Source of the DNA: an uncultured Clostridia bacterium
Lineage (GTDB): Bacteria > Bacillota > Clostridia > TANB77 > CAG-465
NCBI GenBank assembly: GCA_934162655.1
Contig: CAKPJL010000006.1
Coordinates: 1 to 45,367 of the forward strand
Direction: 5' to 3'
Length of the DNA: 45,367 bases
Positions within the stretch are counted from its first letter, which is position 1; the number at the start of each line of letters is the position of its first letter. A program made the position numbers and the translations under genes. Shown here piece after piece: positions 15,792-24,808 of this stretch. Below the pieces are notes generated by a model that was not told where the DNA came from, ran no database searches, and saw only the letters and a list, made by a program, of their open reading frames with translations.

Positions 15792-18045
15792 TTCTTCTTC
15801 CCTTCATTTTTGAATAAATACTTAAAGCAAATTTCATAAACCTTTCTTCATTTTTTGATTTTCTACAATACTTATCTGAGATATTTTTCAAAGATAATTT
15901 ATCATTCTTTAATTCATTAATTATTTTTGCTCTTTCTCTAGGAATAGTACAGTTATAAATTTGCTGTACATTATAATAATCATTAATACTTTCTAATTTA
16001 GCACTTACAATATTTTCTTCTATAAGTTTATTTAATATATTTTTACCTTCTTGTGTATTTACAATAACCATACTAACGCCAGTATTATTTGGTTTAAATT
16101 TCTCACCCCAATAATCGCCTATTCTTAAATCCGCACATGAGCATGTTCTATATTTACATTCATAGCAATGTTTACCATATACATTTCCTAAGCAGAAAAA
16201 ATCATAAAATTCATTCTTGCTTTCTTTTATGTAATATTTTTTATTTATGCACATTGTCTTCTTTTTCCAACCATGAATTTTATTTCTAAATTCTGCACTC
16301 TCTATATTTTTATATTTTTTTATAAACTTTTCCCATAGCAAATTAGTAGGTACTCCATGACATATTAAATCTACTAAAATAAATCCATCTCTTTTGTTTT
16401 TTTGTTTCAAGTATTTATCAACTGAACCAATTTGACAAGGTGTTCCAATTACTATTCCCTCATTTAACTGTGTTAATTGTGCAAATGCATCTTTACTGTA
16501 GCTTTGCAAATACTTTGATCCAGACGCCATACTTAATTCAGATAAGTTTGATATTACTACATGTTTAGCTATATTCTTTTTGTTATCATATATACATGCA
16601 ATAACACTTTTCGACTCATCTAAAAATAGCTTAGACAATTCATAAGCTACCCCACCTGAGGAACTATTTTTTAGTACAGTTTCATTGTTTGAGTATACAC
16701 TATAGAGTTTGGAGTCTTTTATACTTTTTATGTTTTTTTGTAATTGTCCACATACCTTTTTACAGTTACCGCATCTTATACATTTTTCAAAATCAATTTT
16801 ATAGTAAAAGAATCCTTCTGAGTTTTTTTCTATTTTGATACAATTTTTAGGACACACAGACGCACACATACCACAACCAACACATAAATTAGTAATTCTA
16901 AATCTATTTTCCTCTAAGTTTGGCTTATTTAATGAATCCATTAAGTATTTTAATGATTCTTTCCTTTCTTTTTGCAGAATAATATTACTTTTATTAAAAT
17001 CAACTCTGGTTTTTTCTAAAAAATAATCCAAATTATTATTGTATAATCTATCTTCCAAGTTAACTTTTTTTAAAATATTATATATTCTAGAATTTTGTGA
17101 TTTATTATTATCTTTAAATCTTCTTAATGAAACAAATGGCACATTAAAGTTGATTGAAAAAATAGTGCCATGAAAAGAATCAGTAATAACTAAATAAGAA
17201 TTATATATTAGTCTTAAAAATTCATCTGGACTAGCATCAACTATATCATATTTTTTATTTGCATAATCTTTATATTTACCAGGAATTAATACTATTTTTT
17301 TATTATATCTTTTAGCTATTTTTTCCACTATCTTATAATAATTATTATTTTCTCCTAAAAAATAACATAATATATAACTATCTTTTTCAATATTAGTTTT
17401 ATCTAATTGAAAGTTTTCCTTCCATTCCTCTTTACTTAATAATAGTGTTGGATCTAATACTACACTAGCATTTTTGCCACATATGCTTTTTATTATTTCT
17501 TTTCCACTTTCTTCTCTTATGGAAAGGCTATCGAATGTTTTTATAAGAGATGCCATATTTTCTCTTATTTCCTTGTTTTCAATTGAATTCATACCAATGC
17601 TAGGAGCATAAGATATTTTTTTGGAATTATTATCTACAAAGCTTAAAAAGTAATTTTCATCAAAAACCGTCGGTGCCCATATTTGGTCACTACCACACAC
17701 AAATTTTTCATACTCATTATTAAGTAAAAATAATTCCGTAGCATCTTTACAATTAGTTGAATATTTAAAATATTTATTTCTAAAATCATTAAATTTTTCA
17801 CCATGCACATATATATTTTCTTTTAATTTAGAACCGCTATTAAATATTTTAAATAAAATATTTTTTATTTTTAATTTTTTTAGTAAGCTTACTTTTTTTT
17901 GCTTAGGCATATACTGTATCAATTCTGGAGTAAAGTTTGTATTATTTGCAATTATCTTTTGAGTAGCATACGCTTGCAAAACGCTACCGTAATTATTATA
18001 TGTATGCCATGTCATTATGCCTACTTTTTTGTTACTATTTTCCAT
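15784..18045 (-). CDS. Fusion: polysaccharide pyruvyltransferase plus F420-hydrogenase beta-like Fe-S domain
   Basis: 753 aa with two functions in one chain. Residues about 1-370 form a polysaccharide pyruvyl transferase domain (GIMTWHTYNNYGSVLQAYAT, CGSDQIWAP, VITDSFHGTIFSINFNVPFV). A two-cluster ferredoxin segment follows (NLCVGCGMCASVCPKNCIKI, then FEKCIRCGNCKKVCGQ). The rest is the coenzyme F420 hydrogenase/dehydrogenase beta-subunit family (CQIGSVDKYL, LICHGVPT, CYECKYRTCSCADLRIGDYW). In polysaccharide loci these two domains are usually separate neighbours. The first should add ketal pyruvate to a sugar; the second is a predicted Fe-S/flavin redox module of unknown target. ATG 18043-18045 with AAGGAAGAG upstream is the start, overlapping the GT32 gene by 11 bp; the frame to 18099 lies inside that gene. 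Confidence 0.9.
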   Translation of the reverse strand: MENSNKKVGIMTWHTYNNYGSVLQAYATQKIIANNTNFTPELIQYMPKQKKVSLLKKLKIKNILFKIFNSGSKLKENIYVHGEKFNDFRNKYFKYSTNCKDATELFLLNNEYEKFVCGSDQIWAPTVFDENYFLSFVDNNSKKISYAPSIGMNSIENKEIRENMASLIKTFDSLSIREESGKEIIKSICGKNASVVLDPTLLLSKEEWKENFQLDKTNIEKDSYILCYFLGENNNYYKIVEKIAKRYNKKIVLIPGKYKDYANKKYDIVDASPDEFLRLIYNSYLVITDSFHGTIFSINFNVPFVSLRRFKDNNKSQNSRIYNILKKVNLEDRLYNNNLDYFLEKTRVDFNKSNIILQKERKESLKYLMDSLNKPNLEENRFRITNLCVGCGMCASVCPKNCIKIEKNSEGFFYYKIDFEKCIRCGNCKKVCGQLQKNIKSIKDSKLYSVYSNNETVLKNSSSGGVAYELSKLFLDESKSVIACIYDNKKNIAKHVVISNLSELSMASGSKYLQSYSKDAFAQLTQLNEGIVIGTPCQIGSVDKYLKQKNKRDGFILVDLICHGVPTNLLWEKFIKKYKNIESAEFRNKIHGWKKKTMCINKKYYIKESKNEFYDFFCLGNVYGKHCYECKYRTCSCADLRIGDYWGEKFKPNNTGVSMVIVNTQEGKNILNKLIEENIVSAKLESINDYYNVQQIYNCTIPRERAKIINELKNDKLSLKNISDKYCRKSKNEERFMKFALSIYSKMKGRRNG

Positions 18046-18772
18046 AATCACTCTTCCTTTTAAAAGCATTAGAAAACTTTTTTGCAATGTTTTTTCCAAA
18101 CAATTTTTCTACATTATTATATACTTTTATCTTTATCTTATCTTTCTTAGGCACCCATGACCCTGAAAACCAATGTATTGTAACTGTGTTTTTAGTGATA
18201 TTTTTAACTTTGGTTGAAAAGTCTATTGGACAAAAGAATTCCTTAGGATAAAAGGCAAAATCATCTATAACCTGTAAAGTATTATTTGGATTTAACCCCT
18301 TTTTGCACATAATATCAGTTATTATTTCAACATTTGTAGTTAAATTCATTTTTCCGTCTTTATCTATAAAATTCACATTATCATAATAGTCAAGTAATTC
18401 CTTAAACACAGGTAATTTGGCTTCACTTGCCATAATCCCAGTAGGAACCGTACTATACGACTCAAATCCAGAAAATGCCTTATTTTTCAAAAATTCATCT
18501 AAACTTTTTATGACTTCAACATCAGTATCCATATAAATGCCGCCATAATTATACAAGGCAAATAATCTTACATAATCTGTAACAAAAGCATACTTTCTAT
18601 TCTCATAAGCTTGTCTTACATATTCATTCTGATCAATGTCAAAATTTTCTTCATTCCAACAAATTATCTTATAATCTTTACAAAATTTATTCCAACTCTT
18701 TATACATTTTTCTGCTAATTTGGGCATTTTTCCTTTTCCAAACCAACAATAATGTATTATTTTAGGTATCAT
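18035..18772 (-). CDS. Glycosyltransferase family 32 (DXD-containing)
   Basis: 245 aa, soluble. It starts MIPKIIHYCWFGKGKMPKLA and has the GT32 core (YVRLFALYNYGGIYMDTDVE) with a DTD metal and sugar-nucleotide binding motif. It should transfer one sugar to the growing repeat unit on the inner membrane face. The Shine-Dalgarno GGGGAGG is strong. It follows the GT2 gene by 11 bp and overlaps the pyruvyltransferase fusion. The sugar specificity cannot be read from the sequence. Confidence 0.92.
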   Translation of the reverse strand: MIPKIIHYCWFGKGKMPKLAEKCIKSWNKFCKDYKIICWNEENFDIDQNEYVRQAYENRKYAFVTDYVRLFALYNYGGIYMDTDVEVIKSLDEFLKNKAFSGFESYSTVPTGIMASEAKLPVFKELLDYYDNVNFIDKDGKMNLTTNVEIITDIMCKKGLNPNNTLQVIDDFAFYPKEFFCPIDFSTKVKNITKNTVTIHWFSGSWVPKKDKIKIKVYNNVEKLFGKNIAKKFSNAFKRKSDYGK

Positions 18773-18783
18773 ATAATCCTCCC

Positions 18784-19749
18784 CTATTTTTTAAATTTTA
18801 ATAAAAGTTTGCATAACCAAAACTGTCTTAATTTAAAAAATTTTACATACACTCTTGAAGTAATAGCTGATTTTTTTAAATATTGATTATTTTCCCAATT
18901 TCTATTAATACTATCCAGTTTTTTTAACACCCTAATACAGCGTTCATAATATATTTTTCTGTTATAAGGTAATATTTCTGTTGAATAAGTTATTAATAAA
19001 TGTTTTATAGCTAAATACTCCAATTCCTCTCTATATTTATCAAAAATATTATACTTAATAAAATTATTATACAAATAGTCAATTGCAAAAAATTTATCAT
19101 CCCTATTAGGATTAAATTTATTATTAGCATTCATTATTGAACTTTTTCTATATACATAATCATACAGTGGTTCATCAATAAGAGATACCTTTTTAGCCTT
19201 AGCTAAAACAAAAGGTATTAAAGCTAAGTCTTCATAAATTTTCCCATCTGGAAATAAAAATTTATTTTCAATATAATAGGACGTTTTGAACACTTTTGCA
19301 CAAGCAGAGGTGTTAATAAGCGGATATTGTATTATATTTTTCCAATCTATTTTATCTGCATTGATAATTTTTTTGCCTTCATACTCCTTATAATAATAAA
19401 AGCACAATACTTCCGGATTTTCTTCTAATATTTTTATATTTAATTTATTTAATGCGTCAGGTTCAATATAGTCATCTCCGTCTACAAACCATATGTAGTC
19501 TCCAGTAACATATTTTATTCCTTCATTTCTTGCAGAAGAAAGTCCACCATTATTTTTTTTAATTATTCTAATTCTATTATCATTTATACTATTTATTAAT
19601 AAATTAGACTCATCAGTAGAGCCATCATCTACAACTATAATTTCAAAATTTTTATAACTCTGCTCTAATATACTATTTATACATTTTTTAATGTATTTTT
19701 CTATATTATATACAGGTATAACAATGCTAAACTTAATTTTCCTTTCCAT
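18784..19749 (-). CDS. Glycosyltransferase family 2
   Basis: 321 aa GT-A enzyme. The N-terminus FSIVIPVYNIEKYIKKCINS leads to the nucleotide-binding VVDDGSTDES, the N-G-G-L-S-S-A-R-N-E-G segment and the metal-binding FVDGDDYIEPDAL. EDLALIPFVLAKA is a likely catalytic-base region. It probably adds one sugar of the repeat unit. There is no clear membrane helix. The Shine-Dalgarno is GGGAG, and it starts 14 bp after the EpsG-like gene. Confidence 0.93.
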   Translation of the reverse strand: MERKIKFSIVIPVYNIEKYIKKCINSILEQSYKNFEIIVVDDGSTDESNLLINSINDNRIRIIKKNNGGLSSARNEGIKYVTGDYIWFVDGDDYIEPDALNKLNIKILEENPEVLCFYYYKEYEGKKIINADKIDWKNIIQYPLINTSACAKVFKTSYYIENKFLFPDGKIYEDLALIPFVLAKAKKVSLIDEPLYDYVYRKSSIMNANNKFNPNRDDKFFAIDYLYNNFIKYNIFDKYREELEYLAIKHLLITYSTEILPYNRKIYYERCIRVLKKLDSINRNWENNQYLKKSAITSRVYVKFFKLRQFWLCKLLLKFKK

Positions 19750-19763
19750 TATTTAAACTCCCA

Positions 19764-20780
19764 TTATAAAATATAAATAAGCATAAAAAATACAATACTT
19801 CCAATTTTTCCTATTTTGTAAATAATATCGTTTTTTTCTTTCAATAATTCAAGTTCTTCTGGTAAAATTAACGCCACCGCTGGCATAAAATATTGAAGCA
19901 TCCTACCAAATGTAACATGTAATGTAGCAAGATATGAAAACACCATTAATAAACACAAATACAAAAATTTACAGTTATCAAATTTCCACAGTTCTTTTCT
20001 AATATTACTAAATATTAAAGATATTATAAAGATAAATGTAGCTATTAAGAAGACTGTATAATTGGAATTTAACTCTTCACCAATATTTGCATATTTATAA
20101 ATGTAATTTGGAACATATTTTATAAGTATATTTTGAAAAATACCATATTTTACTAAAATCGTGGTTAACAGAGCTACTATTACTAACATAATAATTTTTT
20201 TATTTAATTTAATCTTTAAATTTATAAAAGGATAAATAAAAATTAATATTGCCGCACTACTGTGAAACATAGACGCTATAATTATTCCAATTAAATACTT
20301 TAGAAATTTCTTTTCATGAATAAATTTAAAGCTCATTAAAAAAACTGAAATTGCCAAAAACTGTCTTATGGCAGATAATCCTAACTCATACATTCCAAAG
20401 GTTATAAAGTAATAAATTAATAAAGTGTAATTCTTAGAATTATCAATTGCAAATTTATAAATCCCATAAATACTAATTAATGAAGTAATAAATACAAACA
20501 CTTCAAAGCAACCAGTCAGTTTATAAATGCATAACATTAATAAATTAAATAGTATGTCATTTGTCAAACTAATTTTTACATTTTCTATGGTAAAAAACCA
20601 ATTTCGATAACTTTCGTAGTCATTTCCCTTATATATTCCTCCTAAGATGCTTCCCCTAAAAGTAGAAAAAATCAGTAATGTTACTGCTGACATAATGATA
20701 AAGATTTTTCTGCCTTTACTATTACAACGCTTTGATATTATAAGGAACATTATACACAAAATTAAAACTATATATTTCAT
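19764..20780 (-). CDS. EpsG-family (Wzy-type) polysaccharide polymerase
   Basis: 338 aa with about nine to ten membrane helices. It has the EpsG pattern: an N-terminal helix pair, then FSTFRGSILGGIYKGNDYES (a conserved R-x-x-x-G-x-D-Y-x-x-Y type motif) before RNWF, later GLSAIRQFLAISVFLMSFKF and MFHSSAAILIFIYPF. Wzy-type enzymes join repeat units on the outer membrane face. Its position among the GTs, together with a flippase and a Wzz protein in the same operon, fits. Shine-Dalgarno AGAGGAA. The polymerase role is inferred from family and context. Confidence 0.85.
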   Translation of the reverse strand: MKYIVLILCIMFLIISKRCNSKGRKIFIIMSAVTLLIFSTFRGSILGGIYKGNDYESYRNWFFTIENVKISLTNDILFNLLMLCIYKLTGCFEVFVFITSLISIYGIYKFAIDNSKNYTLLIYYFITFGMYELGLSAIRQFLAISVFLMSFKFIHEKKFLKYLIGIIIASMFHSSAAILIFIYPFINLKIKLNKKIIMLVIVALLTTILVKYGIFQNILIKYVPNYIYKYANIGEELNSNYTVFLIATFIFIISLIFSNIRKELWKFDNCKFLYLCLLMVFSYLATLHVTFGRMLQYFMPAVALILPEELELLKEKNDIIYKIGKIGSIVFFMLIYIL

Positions 20781-20793
20781 AATTATTCCTCTC

Positions 20794-22962
20794 TTATAAA
20801 ATTTCCTCTTTTAACAATGCTTTCATTTTCTCCCATGAATACTTTTCCAGATATACTTTTTTGGCATTTTTAGCCATACTTAAATATTCTAATTCATTAA
20901 TGTTTTTAATTTTATCCATAAATTCTTTAGCGGAATAATTTATAGCATATCCTATTTTATTATTACTAACCATTTCATCAATTCCTGTATTCTTACAAAC
21001 AATTATTGGTTTCCCGAGAGCCATTGCCTCATATACTTTATTAGGTGCAGAATATTTATGATTTGGAATTTCTGGATTATATGTAGCAAATAAAATATCG
21101 CAATCTTTTTCTAATTTTAATACTTCATCATAATTCATTGAACCATAGTATTTTATATTGTGGTATTTTTTTGCCATATTTTCAAAGTATGTTTCATATT
21201 TTCCAAATCCACCGATATGTAATTCCACTTCTTTACTGTTCTTTACTTCATTACACACTTCTACCAATAGCCTATCATCTTGCAATATTCCAATGTAACA
21301 TATTTTTATGCACTTTTCATCAAAAGGTTTCATCTCTGTATCTTCTTCCACTACTTCTGGTGAATTATGAATAATAAGAACTTTTTTTGGATTAGACTTT
21401 GCAATCTGTTGTTTCCTTTTTTCACTACATATCAATACTATATCAGAGTTGTTTATTAATTTTATATCTTTATTCTCAACAGCACTTTTAAACTTTTTTA
21501 AATTATGGCAATCAACATAAAAATCATAAATATCATACAAAAATTTAGTTCTACTTTTTCTAAAAGCCTTATATGCAACAAATGCTGTATCAAAATCACA
21601 GGCATGTATTATATCTATATTATTCTTATATTTCTTTACTTTCCTATATATATACATCTCAAATCCCAGCATCTTAAATATGTTTTTTAATCCATTCCCA
21701 TATTCACTTGTTTTTTCATACATAATATATTTAATATCACTAGTGTCTGGTATATTTAATTTCTGTCTATTCCATCCTAAAACAATAACATTACAATTAT
21801 TTTCTTTGTAAAAATCTATTTCCTTTTTTGCTCTTGAATCATTTACAATTGAGGTACTACGTAAAAACAAAACTTGTTTCTTTAAAGATTCATTATATAT
21901 GTCAAGATATTTTTTCATAATGTTTTCTAATTTTAATTCTTCATTAAAATTATTATTCTGAGTTTTTAGTTGTAAAATTTTATTTTTAAATCCATTAACA
22001 TCATTTATATCCACCAATATTTTTGATATATCTCTATTTCCCCTACAATTAGTAGCCACAATAGGAAGAGAGCACATAGTTGCTTCTATAAGATTTACAG
22101 GAAGACCTTCTCTTAGTGATGTAGATATAGCAATGTCAGACACCCTCATAAGTTTTGGTACATCTTTTCTATAACCTGTAAAAATAACATTGTTTTCAAG
22201 TTTTAGTTCTTGTACTAATCTTTGATATTCTCCATTATAAGAGTCTTTTCCAACTAACAGTAGTTTATATTTGGAATTTTCTACTATTAATTTTTCCATT
22301 GCTTTAATTGCCATAATTTGATTTTTGTTTTTATTTAATTCTGCAACATAAATTAAAACTATATCATCATCTTCTATACCAAGTGATTTTCTTAATTCAT
22401 GCTTTTCTTCTTGTGAAAGCTCAAAATCGAATTTTTTAGAGTCTACTCCTACTCCAGGGACATAGTGTGTTCTTTTAGCCTTAAATTTTTTTATTGCAAG
22501 TTCATAATCTTCATTATTTATTGTTATTAAATCATCCGTATATTTTGATAAATACTTCTCAACAGGATAAAAAATCAACCAATTAATTTTTGGAGCCCCT
22601 TTATAGAAATGAAAGCCATGGGCAGTATAAATTACTCTTGTTCCATATGCATTTCTTGCATGTTTTGAAGCAAGTCTTGTTACTACACTCCCCATAGGCG
22701 TATGACAATGAATTATATCAAATTTTTCTTCTTCAACAACCTTTTTTAGTTGTTTTATAGCTTTTAAATTGTTAAGTTTAAATGGGCCACGCTCAAAACT
22801 AATCTTATGCTTCTTATCGCAATATGGTATTACCTCATCCCCATTTGTTGCCACATGTACCTCATATCCTCTTTCTTTAAACATTTTTAAATAAGGAATA
22901 TGAAAATGTAGAATATGTGAATCAACAGTAGCAGTAAATAACACCTTCTTTACCTTTCCCAT
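20794..22962 (-). CDS. Fused double GT4 glycosyltransferase
   Basis: 722 aa made of two GT-B enzymes in tandem. Residues about 1-370 resemble EpsD/CpsF-type GT4 proteins (KKVLFTATVDSHILHFHIPY, FDIIHCHTPMGSVVTRLA, RVIYTAHGFHFYKGAP, and the acceptor/donor motif EGLPVNLIEATMCSLPIVAT). Residues about 375-722 restart as a second GT4 (KKQVLFLRSTSIVNDSRAKK, IDIIHACDFDTAF, YDIYDFYVDCHN, HIGGFGKYETYF, and SAPNKVYEAMALGKPIIVCK). There is no stop or frame change between them. It should add two sugars in succession. It follows the initiating transferase by 18 bp. The Shine-Dalgarno is a modest AAAGG. Confidence 0.88.
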   Translation of the reverse strand: MGKVKKVLFTATVDSHILHFHIPYLKMFKERGYEVHVATNGDEVIPYCDKKHKISFERGPFKLNNLKAIKQLKKVVEEEKFDIIHCHTPMGSVVTRLASKHARNAYGTRVIYTAHGFHFYKGAPKINWLIFYPVEKYLSKYTDDLITINNEDYELAIKKFKAKRTHYVPGVGVDSKKFDFELSQEEKHELRKSLGIEDDDIVLIYVAELNKNKNQIMAIKAMEKLIVENSKYKLLLVGKDSYNGEYQRLVQELKLENNVIFTGYRKDVPKLMRVSDIAISTSLREGLPVNLIEATMCSLPIVATNCRGNRDISKILVDINDVNGFKNKILQLKTQNNNFNEELKLENIMKKYLDIYNESLKKQVLFLRSTSIVNDSRAKKEIDFYKENNCNVIVLGWNRQKLNIPDTSDIKYIMYEKTSEYGNGLKNIFKMLGFEMYIYRKVKKYKNNIDIIHACDFDTAFVAYKAFRKSRTKFLYDIYDFYVDCHNLKKFKSAVENKDIKLINNSDIVLICSEKRKQQIAKSNPKKVLIIHNSPEVVEEDTEMKPFDEKCIKICYIGILQDDRLLVEVCNEVKNSKEVELHIGGFGKYETYFENMAKKYHNIKYYGSMNYDEVLKLEKDCDILFATYNPEIPNHKYSAPNKVYEAMALGKPIIVCKNTGIDEMVSNNKIGYAINYSAKEFMDKIKNINELEYLSMAKNAKKVYLEKYSWEKMKALLKEEIL

Positions 22963-22980
22963 AATAAATTTACCTTTCTT

Positions 22981-23625
22981 TTATATATTTACAACTCGAT
23001 CTTCTGGGTCCAACTCTGTATCCATAGCTATTTCATTGTTTTTTTTTAATTCTTCAATTTCTTCTTCTATACCTTTTTCAGAAATTGAGGCACCAGTCTT
23101 CTTAAAGACAATTGCAATAGTTTTAAACAATATTTTTAAATCTAGAATAAATGAAATATTATCAACATAATAAAGATCAGACCTTATTTTATCTTGAATT
23201 GTTATATCATTTCTACCGTTTACTTGTGCCCACCCTGAAATTCCAGGCAATACATCATGTCTTCTCTTCTGTTTATCGTTAAAATGTTTTGTATACTCCC
23301 TAATCCAAGGTCTAGGTCCTATAAAACTCATATCGCCTTTTAGTATATTTATTAGTTGAGGTAGCTCATCTATACTAGTAGCTCTTAACACTTTACCAAG
23401 TTTAGTTACTTGATTTACGCCATTTTTATCTTTTTTCATGGTTTGCATTTTATAAATATAAAATACTTTTTCTTTTTTACCTACTCTTTCTTGTTTAAAA
23501 AATGGATTCATTTTATCAATTATTAAAATTAACAAACATGCTATTAATTGAAATGGAGATGACAAAATAAGTCCAATTAATGCAAGTAAAAAGTCTAATA
23601 TTCTTTTGATCACATTCTTATACAT
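22981..23625 (-). CDS. Initiating sugar-phosphate transferase (PglC/EpsL type)
   Basis: 214 aa. This phosphoglycosyl transferase puts the first sugar-phosphate on undecaprenyl phosphate. The short form is seen: one re-entrant N-terminal helix (RILDFLLALIGLILSSPFQL), then FFKQERVGKKEKVFYIYKMQ, the catalytic Asp-Glu pair in TSIDELPQLINILKGDMSFI, GPRPW and GISGWAQVNGRNDI. It is the first gene after the operon promoter, with a leader of about 40 nt and a weak Shine-Dalgarno (AAGAG). The acidic C-terminal tail of about 30 residues (EEEIEELKKNNEIAMDTELD) is not part of the catalytic core. Confidence 0.93.
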   Translation of the reverse strand: MYKNVIKRILDFLLALIGLILSSPFQLIACLLILIIDKMNPFFKQERVGKKEKVFYIYKMQTMKKDKNGVNQVTKLGKVLRATSIDELPQLINILKGDMSFIGPRPWIREYTKHFNDKQKRRHDVLPGISGWAQVNGRNDITIQDKIRSDLYYVDNISFILDLKILFKTIAIVFKKTGASISEKGIEEEIEELKKNNEIAMDTELDPEDRVVNI

Positions 23626-23673
23626 TTATTTACACACTCTTTCATATCTTTTATAATTAAAATAAGTAACTAA

Positions 23674-23702
23674 ATTATATCATGAATATCTTTAGCTATC
23701 AA
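23674..23702 (-). promoter_or_regulatory. Sigma-A-like promoter of the polysaccharide operon
   Basis: -35 TTGATA (23697-23702), 17-bp spacer, -10 TATAAT (23674-23679). It is placed to drive the initiating transferase gene and probably the genes down to the LCP gene. No regulator gene is adjacent. Confidence 0.75.
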
Positions 23703-23766
23703 TACTTTTTAGCCATTTTTTTGATATTTTATTATATTTTTTTACATAATTTTACACAAAAAAATT

Positions 23767-23790
23767 ATAGCATCTATTTCTAGATGCTAT
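23767..23790 (-). terminator. Terminator after the small gene at 23787
   Basis: Perfect 10-bp stem ATAGCATCTA / TAGATGCTAT with a 4-nt loop, followed on the minus strand by AATTTTTTT. It overlaps the stop of the 74-aa gene and shields the polysaccharide operon promoter. Confidence 0.85.
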
Positions 23791-24011
23791 ATTTTATATT
23801 TTGTCTGTAAATAACTTACAGCCATTTTTATAAATATTTCTTCTCTTTTCATTTCATTACCTTTGTCGATAAATTTTAATGTACGTATTCCATATGAATC
23901 AAAAGGTGCATATTGTTCATACATTTTAACCACTTCAGAAAATTTTTTAGAAGAAAGGGTTTTATAATTTTCTCCTAATATTTTACCAAGTATTAATAGT
24001 AATTCAGTCAT
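23787..24011 (-). CDS. Small unrecognised protein, 74 aa
   Basis: Begins MTELLLILGKILGENYKTLS and ends FIKMAVSYLQTKYKI. I do not recognise it. It is largely helical, amphipathic rather than membrane-spanning, and has no cysteines. The ATG at 24009-24011 is chosen because GGAGG lies 8 nt upstream; the ATG at 24026 would put this site inside the gene. A good Shine-Dalgarno and a strong terminator support a real gene. It lies near spoIIR, but no role can be inferred. Confidence 0.6.
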   Translation of the reverse strand: MTELLLILGKILGENYKTLSSKKFSEVVKMYEQYAPFDSYGIRTLKFIDKGNEMKREEIFIKMAVSYLQTKYKI

Positions 24012-24150
24012 AAAAAATTCCTCCATTTTGTAATCTTAATACTTCGCTCAATATAACTATTTTAATTTTTTCATCCCCAAATTTTTTTGTAGGATTAATG
24101 TCTACTAATACGATTATTATAACACTTATATTTATTGATGTCAAATTTTA

Positions 24151-24582
24151 TTATTTTATGAACTCCTCCTTTTTAACAAGCCCCGTTGTGTTTATATAAT
24201 AATCATGTTCTTTTATTATTTTTGCTGTACTTTGAGTTATATCAAATATATCAAAACAATTTATTATATATCCTTTTGCTTCATTTATTTGTATATATTT
24301 ATTTACTTTGCTAACGAATTCCTCTCTGCCATGTACTACAAAGACAAATTCCTCATACTTATAATCATTAATTATTTTTTCATTTAACCATTCTGTATAA
24401 AACATATCGTCATTCATTTTTTTATAAAATCTCGATATTATATTTTTTGCCTTTCTTCTTTCATCTTTTTCATTAATATAAATAACCTTTACATTTTGTA
24501 ATTCGTTTGTTATAAAATTATTTGCAATAATATATGCATGAGTTGTATTTACAGTAAAACAACATAGTCTTATTTTTTTCAT
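24151..24582 (-). CDS. Unrecognised protein, 143 aa
   Basis: Begins MKKIRLCCFTVNTTHAYIIA. Alternating hydrophobic strands and helices (VKVIYINEKD, EFVFVVHGREEFVSKV, AKGYIINCFDIFD) suggest a small alpha/beta fold, but I recognise no family. No signal peptide or membrane segment. The start has AAGGGGG at a good distance and a consensus-like promoter. The upstream region, shared with divergent spoIIR, carries a perfect Spo0A-box core, so sporulation-linked control is possible. Confidence 0.65.
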   Translation of the reverse strand: MKKIRLCCFTVNTTHAYIIANNFITNELQNVKVIYINEKDERRKAKNIISRFYKKMNDDMFYTEWLNEKIINDYKYEEFVFVVHGREEFVSKVNKYIQINEAKGYIINCFDIFDITQSTAKIIKEHDYYINTTGLVKKEEFIK

Positions 24583-24609
24583 CTTTTGTTCCCCCTTAAA
24601 TCTATTTAA

Positions 24610-24638
24610 ATTTTATCACTTACTTTTGGCTTAGTCAA
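24610..24638 (-). promoter_or_regulatory. Sigma-A-like promoter of the gene at 24151-24582
   Basis: -35 TTGACT (24633-24638), 17-bp spacer, -10 TAAAAT (24610-24615). Confidence 0.65.
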
Positions 24639-24678
24639 TTTTGTTTTTTAGCATATTGGTTCTACTTTTGACGTTTTT

Positions 24679-24713
24679 TGTAATTTACAAATTACATAAT
24701 TTTGTTTTCGACA
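24679..24713. promoter_or_regulatory. Palindrome and candidate Spo0A box between spoIIR and the divergent gene
   Basis: The palindrome TGTAATTT-AC-AAATTACA (24679-24696) has perfect 8-bp arms. Ten bases further, 24707-24713 reads TGTCGAA on the minus strand, a perfect 0A-box core. A weaker relative, CGTCAAA, lies at 24667-24673. These lie upstream of the promoter of the minus-strand gene and about 100-130 bp upstream of spoIIR. Their binding proteins are inferred, not shown. Confidence 0.35.
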
Positions 24714-24808
24714 TGTAACAATAAATGTAGAGCATTTTAGACATTTTTTATTTTAGTTTTTATTAATATTTTCTTTATTTTTGCTAACAATATTTATGGT
24801 GATAAAGA

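Noticed and set aside
23706..23720. 15-mer TTTTTAGCCATTTTT, also at 1751-1765, as a shared operator
   Set aside because: Both copies are intergenic, but they are mostly T runs and lie at different distances from their promoters. Such matches are expected in sequence this AT-rich.
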